This document shows positions 14,806 through 21,732 of a stretch of DNA of 21,732 nucleotides, one piece after another (the first letter of the stretch is position 1; each line of letters begins with the position of its first letter). Under the pieces are notes generated by a model. The model was not told the origin of the DNA and did not search any database. It worked only from the letters and a program-made list of their open reading frames with translations. The stretch is from Amphibacillus indicireducens (GTDB lineage Bacteria; Bacillota; Bacilli; Bacillales; Amphibacillaceae): positions 1 through 21,732 of the forward strand of contig NZ_BAABDL010000134.1 of the NCBI RefSeq assembly GCF_039539605.1, written 5' to 3'. The position numbers and the translations under genes were made by a program.

Positions 14806-16834
14806 TGCGATACACCCCCTCGTTAAATACTGCTGTGATAAACTGGAACATTTGTACAATTAAGATATAGACAATAAAGATAAACAAGACGGTAATTAAC
14901 ATCATAAACAACGTTAAGAAAATAATTTTAAACGTTTCACGTACTGTATAGCCATTCATCTCTTTAATCATGACAAAGAGTAAAACAGCCACCCAAGCAT
15001 AGACAATCACATTTGCCAAACTTAAGAGATACGCTTCATTTAAAGTTAAGAAATTACTCGCCAAGATAATAAATGGTTTAAAGATAAAGTAAGGCGCTAA
15101 GGCATAAATAAAACCGATAAATATATGACCAAATTTCCCTTCTCCATCATTAATCGTCGTAATTAAATAGTTTGAACCGATGACTAATGACATAGCCGCA
15201 AAGAAAATAATCGTATCCATACCTAATGTGTATTCACCATCTCGAACGTAACTAAAGATAAAACCAGTAAAGTATTTATCAATAATAAACAACGCATAAA
15301 GGATAAATAACCAGAAACTAGCCGAATAGAGGCTTCCTTTTTTCTCATGTTGAATACTGTAATACGTATCAATCGGATGTCTAATCATATTTTTAATCAA
15401 ATAAACATCTTCAAAAAACTTCGTGCGGTAGTTATCCTTCAAGTACGAGGATAGCTTCTGCCAATAGCCTTTTTTGCGTTCAACATATTTAAGTATTTTA
15501 CCCAATACATAGAGACCAACAAAAATGAAGATCACCGTGATAATGTTCTCTCTCATCCAAACATTACGCACTTCCCAATAAGCATCTGAGTAACCTTCTT
15601 GGTCCTTCGCTTGACGAAACGCAACGAGTGCATCTTCATATTGTTCTTCTTTGAAGTACGCTTCACCTAGACCTAGATAAGCAAAGTCAAATAAACTATT
15701 TAAACGGATAACCTCTTCCCACGGCTCTTTACTCGCTTCATAATCCCCATCTTGATAAAGTTTTAATGCTTGGTGAACTAAATCCGCAAACTCAGTCGGT
15801 TGATAGATTTGAATTTGATTTCGATCTTGATCAAGCCCGTAGATGCGATCTTCTTGGTCAACAGCGATCGCTGATAATCGTCTAAACAAACCGACGCGTT
15901 GACGCCCGTCATCTTGCCCACCGAAGACGAAAAGCAAATTCCCTTCACTGGTATATTCATAAATAAAGCCATCTTCACTTCCGACAAAGATATTATCTAG
16001 TGATCCAATTGCAACTGAAACAGGAAAATCATCTGAAACACGTGTCTCTAAGATATTTTGTCCCGCCACGTTCAATTTCCGAAGGGATTCAACACGTTCC
16101 CCTTGTGAGACTGAATAAACAAGTCCGCGTTCATCAAGATTTAAATTCGTTGACGTTGGAGGCACAATATCGATCATGCGACTTAATTGTTCATCAGTAA
16201 AAATTGCCCGTCTAAAAATCGTTAATGGGGTAACCGCTGTTTGGTTCGGTGAAAAGTAACCTAAAAATTGCCCTGTGTTCGCATTAATTTGAATAATCCC
16301 GTTAGAGTTCCCCCGTGAAATAATGTAGATATTATCACGTTGATCCACAGCCACTTTCTGTGGCATGAAGTTAGCTGTTTCACCAAACAAGATACTTTCT
16401 GGACGCCCAAAGATCTGAAGTAATTCACCATCTAAACTAAAGACATAGACTTCTGCTTTTGCTTCATCAGCGACATAGACTTTGTCGTCATGGGAGAGGA
16501 AAATTCCTGTTGGGCGACTCAATTCCTCTTCGCCAAAACTTCTGACAAAATCTCCCGTACGCGTCCCAACTAAGATCCGACCATGACCGGTATCAGCGAC
16601 ATAAATGAGCCCATCTGAACCGACTTTCATATCTTGCGCTTGTGAGAAGAGTTCATCACCAAATTTAACAATCGTTTCTCTAACTGTATATGCCGTTTGT
16701 GTTTCAACATAACGTCCATAACCATCTTCAGTAAAGGTTCGATAGGCTGTATTTGCTTCCGCAACCTGTGCCGTCGATACAAAAAAGATCAGGAAGGCAA
16801 GCAACAATAGACTGAATCGTTTTATTTTTTTCAT
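14792..16834 (-). CDS. NHL beta-propeller / TPR / Yip1 membrane protein
   Basis: Function unknown; the parts are readable. Numbering is from ATG at 16832-16834 (680 aa). Signal peptide 1-27 (VAEA cleavage); NHL-type repeats forming a propeller at about 52-345, with repeated blocks of the kind DGLIYVADTGHGRILV, DDKVYVADEAKAEVYVF and EDRIYGLDQDRNQIQIY; TPR-like helices at about 350-420 (DGDYEASKEPWEEVI, EEQYEDALVAFRQA); a membrane helix at about 432-448; then a Yip1-type domain at about 480-670 that begins with IRHPIDTYYSIQ and has about five more membrane helices. The propeller and TPR parts should face outside. It sits between the first permease pair and DUF5696. The GTG at 16841-16843 abuts the upstream stop codon and falls within the likely ribosome site (AGTAGGTG), so the ATG is preferred. 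A scaffold or sensor role for glycan uptake is inference. Confidence 0.93.
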   Translation of the reverse strand: MKKIKRFSLLLLAFLIFFVSTAQVAEANTAYRTFTEDGYGRYVETQTAYTVRETIVKFGDELFSQAQDMKVGSDGLIYVADTGHGRILVGTRTGDFVRSFGEEELSRPTGIFLSHDDKVYVADEAKAEVYVFSLDGELLQIFGRPESILFGETANFMPQKVAVDQRDNIYIISRGNSNGIIQINANTGQFLGYFSPNQTAVTPLTIFRRAIFTDEQLSRMIDIVPPTSTNLNLDERGLVYSVSQGERVESLRKLNVAGQNILETRVSDDFPVSVAIGSLDNIFVGSEDGFIYEYTSEGNLLFVFGGQDDGRQRVGLFRRLSAIAVDQEDRIYGLDQDRNQIQIYQPTEFADLVHQALKLYQDGDYEASKEPWEEVIRLNSLFDFAYLGLGEAYFKEEQYEDALVAFRQAKDQEGYSDAYWEVRNVWMRENIITVIFIFVGLYVLGKILKYVERKKGYWQKLSSYLKDNYRTKFFEDVYLIKNMIRHPIDTYYSIQHEKKGSLYSASFWLFILYALFIIDKYFTGFIFSYVRDGEYTLGMDTIIFFAAMSLVIGSNYLITTINDGEGKFGHIFIGFIYALAPYFIFKPFIILASNFLTLNEAYLLSLANVIVYAWVAVLLFVMIKEMNGYTVRETFKIIFLTLFMMLITVLFIFIVYILIVQMFQFITAVFNEGVYRIENR
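14812..14820 (-). promoter_or_regulatory. Ribosome binding site deciding a TTG start for DUF5696
   Basis: AGGGGGTGT on the minus strand lies 6-7 nt before TTG (14803-14805), inside the last codons of the NHL gene. The first in-frame ATG that would also give a membrane anchor (14788-14790) is over 20 nt from any purine-rich site. TTG is therefore the better start. Confidence 0.6.
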
Positions 16835-16843
16835 CTTTAACAC

Positions 16844-17713
16844 CTACTTTAATCCCGAGTGGGCCATTGTATTCATCACTTTACTTTGTAAGATGATAAA
16901 TAAAATCAGATTCGGCAAGAACATAATGAGAGAGGCGACGGCCGCCATTCCCTGACCAACAACTACATTCGTTTGTCCCGCTAAGGTGTTCATAAAGAAG
17001 GCCAATGTTCTCATATTTTCACTCGTCGTATATAAGGTTGATGTCTCTAAATCATTCCAAACCAATTGAAACGCTAAAATCGCAGCGGTGGCAATGGCTG
17101 GTCGAATCAGAGGCAAAACAACCTTTCTATAAATCGTAAAGTCGCTCGCTCCATCAATAACCGCAGCTTCAATTAAAGAATCCGGTACCTGGTCGATAAA
17201 CTGTTTGACTAAAAACAAACCGACAGGCATCGCAATCAGCGGTAAGACATGAGCCAGATACGTATCCTCTATTCCAATAAATGAAATCGTTAAAAACCGT
17301 GGAATCATGACCGCAATTGGCACAAACATTAACGCCGCGTTATTAATTTCAAGTAAAGCAACTTTCCCTTTGAACTTTTTCTTCGATAAGGCGTAGCCTG
17401 CCAGCGTTGATAAGGCGATCGATAAAACAACAACAATCAGCGTGACAAACAGACTATTAAATAAATACCGCGTTAATGGAATCCCCGATGATTCAGCCAA
17501 CTGAAACAAATTTTTAAAGTTCTCTAATGTTGGATTGTTGACAAAAAATCTTGGTGGGAATGCATAAAGCTCATCTAGTGGCTTAAATGCATGATTGATA
17601 ATATACACAATCGGTAATACCATAAAAGCAGCAAAAGGGATTAAAAAGATATAAAACTTAATCTGACTCCGATGAAATCCACGTGGGTTCGTCCCACTTC
17701 TATTAAATGCCAT
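16844..17713 (-). CDS. MalG-like sugar ABC permease of importer 1
   Basis: Inner-membrane permease, MalG-type half of a carbohydrate importer. It has 289 aa and about six membrane segments (first about 19-40). The EAA loop is at about 182-202 (EAAVIDGASDFTIYRKVVLP), followed by LIRPAIATAAILAFQLVWND. It starts 15 nt after the MalF-like partner, with AAGGAAGG 5 nt upstream of ATG. Its stop codon (TAG) forms part of the ribosome site of the next gene. Confidence 0.95.
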   Translation of the reverse strand: MAFNRSGTNPRGFHRSQIKFYIFLIPFAAFMVLPIVYIINHAFKPLDELYAFPPRFFVNNPTLENFKNLFQLAESSGIPLTRYLFNSLFVTLIVVVLSIALSTLAGYALSKKKFKGKVALLEINNAALMFVPIAVMIPRFLTISFIGIEDTYLAHVLPLIAMPVGLFLVKQFIDQVPDSLIEAAVIDGASDFTIYRKVVLPLIRPAIATAAILAFQLVWNDLETSTLYTTSENMRTLAFFMNTLAGQTNVVVGQGMAAVASLIMFLPNLILFIILQSKVMNTMAHSGLK

Positions 17714-17728
17714 GTCAACCTTCCTTTC

Positions 17729-18613
17729 TTAAGCTTGTTCACTAAATAGTTTCTTCGAAATATGGGCAAACACATAAATAATTAACAGTAATACCACCGA
17801 TAATGCTGCGGCATAGCCCATTTCAAATCGAATAAAACCATAGTCCTCGATGTGGTTTACGATCAGTTGACCGGCATAGCCAGGTGTTGGGTTTGCCCCT
17901 GTCAATTGAACACCAATTGCGCCGGCTGCGAACGTATTCACAATCGCCATGACTGCACCAAAAAGCATTTGCGGTCGCATGGACGGAATCGTAATATATA
18001 TCAATTCTTGGAATCGATTTTTAATCCCATCAATCGCACCCGCCTCGTATAGCGTTTCATCGACATTTAAAACACCTGAGATCATCGCTAGGAATCCAAC
18101 ACCCATACTACTCCAGAGGGCAACAATAATCATAATGAGTAAGATGAAACGTGTATCCTGTAGCCAGATAACGGGTTCAGTGATGATCCCTAATTGCATC
18201 AAAATGTAGTTAAAATAACCCGATTGGTTCCCACTAAAGATGACTTGCCAGACAACAGCCATCGCAATCCCAGCTGTCATCGATGGTGAGTAAAAAATTA
18301 AAGCGAAAACGGTACGTGGTAATTTCGGTAATTGACCTAATACCCAGGCAAGGAGGAAGGATAAAACATATCCTCCTGGCCCGACAATAACTGCAAATAA
18401 AATCGTATTCGGTAAGACGTACTGCATGAAAATTTCATCTTGCGTTAACAAGTTAATATAGTTCATAAATCCTACAAATTCTGGTGCTTCAATCGTGTTA
18501 AAGTTCGTGAACGATAGGAAGATCGCCATTAAAATAGGCACGATGATAAACAACGTAAACAGAATAATATAGGGTAGTAAAAACAGGTACGCATTTCTAT
18601 TATTTTTGTTCAT
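17729..18613 (-). CDS. MalF-like sugar ABC permease of importer 1
   Basis: Inner-membrane permease, MalF-type half of a carbohydrate importer. It has 294 aa with about six hydrophobic segments (first about 10-33). The EAA-type loop is at about 190-212 and reads EAGAIDGIKNRFQELIYITIP: it keeps the conserved Gly but has Gly for the second Ala of EAA. The gene begins 17 nt after the large solute-binding protein stops, with GGGGGAT upstream of ATG. It pairs with the next gene product. Confidence 0.95.
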   Translation of the reverse strand: MNKNNRNAYLFLLPYIILFTLFIIVPILMAIFLSFTNFNTIEAPEFVGFMNYINLLTQDEIFMQYVLPNTILFAVIVGPGGYVLSFLLAWVLGQLPKLPRTVFALIFYSPSMTAGIAMAVVWQVIFSGNQSGYFNYILMQLGIITEPVIWLQDTRFILLIMIIVALWSSMGVGFLAMISGVLNVDETLYEAGAIDGIKNRFQELIYITIPSMRPQMLFGAVMAIVNTFAAGAIGVQLTGANPTPGYAGQLIVNHIEDYGFIRFEMGYAAALSVVLLLIIYVFAHISKKLFSEQA

Positions 18614-18630
18614 GACTCGATCCCCCTTCG

Positions 18631-21570
18631 TTACTCTTCGATCATCGATAATTCAGGATTTGGATATGGCACGATGACTTCACCGTCTTTCATAAAACCA
18701 AATTCCTCAAGCTTTCGATTTGTCTCTCGATTCACCCGCTTACTCGCTAAGTCAATCGCTGTTCTTAAATTCTCTCCATCTAAAACAATCGCATTGTACG
18801 CATTACTTAACTCACGTTCAAGCAAGTAACTTCCTGGAACACGTGGGACTTCAGCAATCCATTCAGCTTGTGCTAGAATCGTTTCTTTGTGGCTATGTGG
18901 CCACGGCAATTCAGGATAGGCCGCTAAATTCGCACTGTTCCACATGTATTCAGCTCCATAAGTCGTTTGGAGCGTATTTCCAAAGGCAACTTGTGTTTCA
19001 ACCGACGACCACCATTTCAGAAATGCCCATGATTCATCCGTTTTATCTGTGTCACTAAAGATGATGTTACTTTCTGCGCCACCTGTTTGCCAGCGCTCAA
19101 CCACACCTTCTTCGTTCTCAATCCCCGGTACCAAGGCAACGTCCCAGACGTTTGCGATCTCAGGAGCGGCGTTTAGAATTAAGTTATACATGAAGTAATC
19201 TGAAATACCGATTGGAATCGATCCGTCACGAAACTGTTGGTAAAAACTTGGCACATCATAAGGCACATTATAAATTGAAAATAGATCTGTCAGAAGTCGC
19301 ATTCCTTCAATCGTTTCATTAGAATTCAGTTCTGTACGATGAATGGTCTCACCGTATAACTGACCACCACTTTGATAAATGAGTGGCATTGTTCCTGCGA
19401 AGATCTTCATCCCGCCCATTCCAGCCGTTGGGTAGAAGAAGTTCATCCCTCGACGTTGTAACTCAGGTAAGTACGTCCGAACTTCTGAAATCGTGTTTGG
19501 AATATCTAGCCCCATATCCGCTAAAATATCTTCACGATAAAACATGATCCAAAAATTCATTGTATCAGGGAGGGCATAAACACCATCTTGAATCGTAGCT
19601 GGCACAAGCATGCCTGGTGCAAAATCACTCGCAACCTCTTCGTAATCTTCGAATACAGTTAAATCTTGTAAGGCGCCACGAATCCCAATCTCAAATGGCA
19701 TCGCATAGTTGACACCGAGCGCAACATCAGGTGCTTTGCCAGCGGCATTCGCTAAAATCAATTTATTTTGATCTGGCATAATGGATAGATCAACTGTGAC
19801 CCCTGTCTCGACGGTATAAGTTTCATCAATTAAGCGCTGCATGATTTCAATGTATTGTCTTGGTCGATTCACCCAAACCTGTAAATTTTCCTCATTCACA
19901 TTACCAATATCATAATCTTGTTCACCAAAAGTTTTAATAAAACGTTTAAAACCAGACCAAGCACTCTTAAAGAAACCAGCACTCTCCGGTATATCATTTT
20001 CATCTTGGAAAAAGTAAAAACGATCAATTGAGATTCCACTATTATTTAATTCTTGCATTAAATTTCCTAGATATGCAGTAACAGAGTTCGTTCCCGTTGA
20101 GAACTCATTTTTTCGCCGTGCAATGCGTTCAGGACGTTCAGCGATACTTCTTAGCTGTTCCTCGGCAATTCTTAGACCTGAGAATGCACCAATAGAAGCT
20201 TTATCTTGATTAAATAATTTCATCGTTTCATAAATATCAGCCATTTCATCGGCCCACGAAATAATTAAATCTGTCACACCTGGAATATAGTCCTCGACAT
20301 TAATGTCACGATGGCGGTCAACTTCTGGACCGACTAAATTGGTAATCTCTAAAGATAGTTTTTGAATTTCAGTCGTTAACCGTTCAATTTGTTCCAATGC
20401 TGCTTTAATCGGTTCAATCGTCAATTGAAAAGCAACAGTATTCGTTCCAGCCTCTAAATAAATTGGAATTTTATGACCTTCATCATCAATCAACGGAAAA
20501 TGTCGATAGCTTGATTGATAATTGAATGGATAATCTTTTAAAACTTGATAAGGGATTTCACCATTTACTTCGACATTCATAAAGACTGGAAAATCCGCAC
20601 GAGCATTTTGTTGGTAATGAACACCCAAATAATAATAACCCGCTTCCTCAACATCGACATCGTAATATATTTTATGGCCAGCCTCATTAAACGCATCGCC
20701 ATCAATATAGTTTAAGACCCGTTTATCATCACTTTTAGGCGTTAAGTTTACATTATATGACGCGTTCGCTCGAATTGAAGAATCATTTCTTTTCACTAAA
20801 TCCCTAGCCGCTTCAACTTCAATGAAATGATTCCCAGACACTTCTACAGGTTCATGAACAGGTAAAACACGTTTTTCACTTAACTCAATTGTCCGTATAA
20901 GTAAGTTTCCTTCCGAAATCGTCAGTTCAAACTCGTTCTCACCTTGATGGAGCTGAACCATTAATGGCGAACTATCCCGGTAACTGGAATCAATTAAATA
21001 CTTAAAGTTCCAATCATCTAGTTTGATTGGCTGTGGGATAATCTCATTACCATACTTATCAATTTGAAAGGTTTCAGGATTTGCCCAGTTACTTTCAAAC
21101 ACTAAGTTTCTCATTTCATAAAAAGGTGTTTCGTCATTAATACGCATTTCCAATTGCGTAGGTAAAACGTTTTGGCCAGCAATTTTATAGTCGAAACCAA
21201 TTTGGTAATATGCCGTTTCAGGTACGTCAATTGTGAAGATAGCGGTCTCGTCCTGGCCAACTTCAATAACGTCCTCACCTTGATAATTAATTAATTGATC
21301 TGTTTTTAATTGAGACATCTCTTCAAACACGATCGGCTCGCCTTGATAATAATCGCTCTCAGCACCCTGGATGTAATCCGAGTACTTCAAATCACTTTCT
21401 CGATCGTCATCTATTACGATATCTTCAACCTCTACAGCCTCTTCATATGTCACCTCTAAATCTTCAATTTCTGTTTCATTTGCAGAAACAGCCAGATTCA
21501 GGAAGGGTGATCCAATTAATAATAAAGCGACTAAACTGATTACTATTTTTCTGTATTTTTCCTGTAGCAA
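18631..21570 (-). CDS. Oversized solute-binding protein with two N-terminal beta-sandwich domains
   Basis: First gene of the operon and binding protein of importer 1. Numbering is from TTG at 21568-21570 (979 aa). Signal peptide 1-30 (VSA cleavage) has no lipobox Cys. An acidic stretch (about 31-65) is followed by two related beta-sandwich, carbohydrate-binding-module-like domains at about 85-237 and 247-387. Each carries an AYYQIGF or GYYYLGV strand and a late strand block (QGENEFELTI; AGTNTVAFQLTI). A coiled-coil or helical stretch follows at about 388-500. The C-terminal family-1 SBP fold is at about 557-955, with GKAPDVALGVN (611-621), GVYALPDTMNFWIMFYRED (663-681) and WAFLKWWSS (848-856). 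Usual SBPs are 400-550 aa. GTG (21579) and ATG (21576) are in frame but lie inside or against the ribosome site GAGGTGAT, so TTG is preferred. The two sandwiches suggest polymer binding; ligand unknown. Confidence 0.93.
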   Translation of the reverse strand: MLQEKYRKIVISLVALLLIGSPFLNLAVSANETEIEDLEVTYEEAVEVEDIVIDDDRESDLKYSDYIQGAESDYYQGEPIVFEEMSQLKTDQLINYQGEDVIEVGQDETAIFTIDVPETAYYQIGFDYKIAGQNVLPTQLEMRINDETPFYEMRNLVFESNWANPETFQIDKYGNEIIPQPIKLDDWNFKYLIDSSYRDSSPLMVQLHQGENEFELTISEGNLLIRTIELSEKRVLPVHEPVEVSGNHFIEVEAARDLVKRNDSSIRANASYNVNLTPKSDDKRVLNYIDGDAFNEAGHKIYYDVDVEEAGYYYLGVHYQQNARADFPVFMNVEVNGEIPYQVLKDYPFNYQSSYRHFPLIDDEGHKIPIYLEAGTNTVAFQLTIEPIKAALEQIERLTTEIQKLSLEITNLVGPEVDRHRDINVEDYIPGVTDLIISWADEMADIYETMKLFNQDKASIGAFSGLRIAEEQLRSIAERPERIARRKNEFSTGTNSVTAYLGNLMQELNNSGISIDRFYFFQDENDIPESAGFFKSAWSGFKRFIKTFGEQDYDIGNVNEENLQVWVNRPRQYIEIMQRLIDETYTVETGVTVDLSIMPDQNKLILANAAGKAPDVALGVNYAMPFEIGIRGALQDLTVFEDYEEVASDFAPGMLVPATIQDGVYALPDTMNFWIMFYREDILADMGLDIPNTISEVRTYLPELQRRGMNFFYPTAGMGGMKIFAGTMPLIYQSGGQLYGETIHRTELNSNETIEGMRLLTDLFSIYNVPYDVPSFYQQFRDGSIPIGISDYFMYNLILNAAPEIANVWDVALVPGIENEEGVVERWQTGGAESNIIFSDTDKTDESWAFLKWWSSVETQVAFGNTLQTTYGAEYMWNSANLAAYPELPWPHSHKETILAQAEWIAEVPRVPGSYLLERELSNAYNAIVLDGENLRTAIDLASKRVNRETNRKLEEFGFMKDGEVIVPYPNPELSMIEE

Positions 21571-21574
21571 ACCC

Positions 21575-21582
21575 ATCACCTC
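21575..21582 (-). promoter_or_regulatory. Ribosome binding site pointing to a TTG start
   Basis: GAGGTGAT on the minus strand is a long match to the 16S tail. Its core ends 7 nt before TTG (21568-21570). The in-frame GTG and ATG at 21579 and 21576 are embedded in this same motif and so have no ribosome site at proper spacing. Confidence 0.6.
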
Positions 21583-21647
21583 AAAAATTTCATTGTATAT
21601 CTAGCCAGCGAAACAACTTATCTTATTTATTATATCTGTCACTTATA

Positions 21648-21676
21648 AATATATACGTATATCGGGAGTTTGACAC
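21648..21676 (-). promoter_or_regulatory. Weak candidate operon promoter with palindromic operator
   Basis: A -35-like GTGTCA (21671-21676) and a -10-like TATATT (21648-21653) are separated by 17 nt on the minus strand. A perfect 12-bp palindrome ATATACGTATAT (21651-21662) overlaps the -10 and spacer, an ideal repressor position. Its ACGT-centred form resembles the AraR box of Bacillus (centre GTACGTAC) at about 10 of 16 positions. A perfect TATAAT also occurs downstream at 21629-21634 but lacks a -35 at proper distance. Confidence 0.35.
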
Positions 21677-21684
21677 TTTGAATT

Positions 21685-21726
21685 ACAAAAAACATTAAGA
21701 AGCCTTGATATGGCTTATTTTTTTTG
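21685..21726. terminator. Bidirectional terminator-like hairpin upstream of the operon
   Basis: A short stem AAGCC (21700-21704) with GGCTT (21712-21716) is flanked by an A-run on the left (21687-21692) and eight T on the right (21718-21725). These flanks give U-tracts on both transcripts and could extend the stem. It would end a minus-strand gene to the right of the window or block antisense transcription. The stem is short, so confidence is moderate. Confidence 0.45.
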
Positions 21727-21732
21727 TCAAAT

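Noticed and set aside
9050..18613. Search for an ATP-binding subunit (Walker A, LSGGQ)
   Set aside because: No frame contains these motifs; both importers must use an ATPase encoded elsewhere.
1..21732. tRNA, rRNA, CRISPR, insertion sequence or prophage signals
   Set aside because: No cloverleaf, regularly spaced repeat array, transposase, integrase or terminal inverted repeat was seen; all inverted repeats found are hairpins next to gene ends or promoters.

Overview
The window is a 21.7 kb AT-rich stretch in which all ten genes lie on the minus strand. It reads as one Gram-positive polysaccharide-utilisation locus aimed at an L-arabinose-containing polymer, most likely pectic arabinan or arabinoxylan side chains. 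The organism is a Bacillota, probably a salt- or alkali-adapted member of the Bacillaceae group. The grounds are strong purine-rich Shine-Dalgarno sites, TTG and GTG starts, a CcpA-type cre site, an LPxTA sortase signal, lipobox and MsmX-type (ATPase-less) sugar importers, and unusually acidic extracellular proteins with long Asp/Glu linkers. Species cannot be read from the sequence.

In transcription order (right to left): 21.6-9.05 kb is a tightly packed eight-gene operon. It holds a large non-lipidated solute-binding protein with two extra beta-sandwich domains, a MalF-like and a MalG-like permease, an NHL beta-propeller/TPR/Yip1 membrane protein, a membrane-anchored DUF5696 protein, a second MalF-like/MalG-like permease pair, and a second, classical lipoprotein solute-binding protein. 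Gaps are 42 nt or less and some genes overlap. The operon ends in two tandem hairpins. Next, 8.74-4.35 kb is a single gene with a cre site in its leader and its own terminator, encoding a wall-anchored GH43 endo-arabinanase with three LamG domains. Last, 4.0-0.25 kb is a single gene with its own promoter, an operator-like dyad and a terminator, encoding a multidomain GH51 alpha-L-arabinofuranosidase that has no signal peptide.

Proposed logic (inference): the wall-anchored GH43 enzyme cuts arabinan outside the cell. Two ABC importers take up arabino-oligosaccharides and borrow an ATPase encoded elsewhere, because none is in the window. The GH51 enzyme removes terminal arabinofuranose inside the cell. 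The two proteins lodged between the transporter halves (NHL-TPR-Yip1 and DUF5696), together with the oversized solute-binding protein, do not fit textbook ABC importers. They are the best candidates here for an undescribed glycan-handling assembly.

No tRNA, rRNA, CRISPR, insertion sequence, regulator gene or plus-strand gene is supported.
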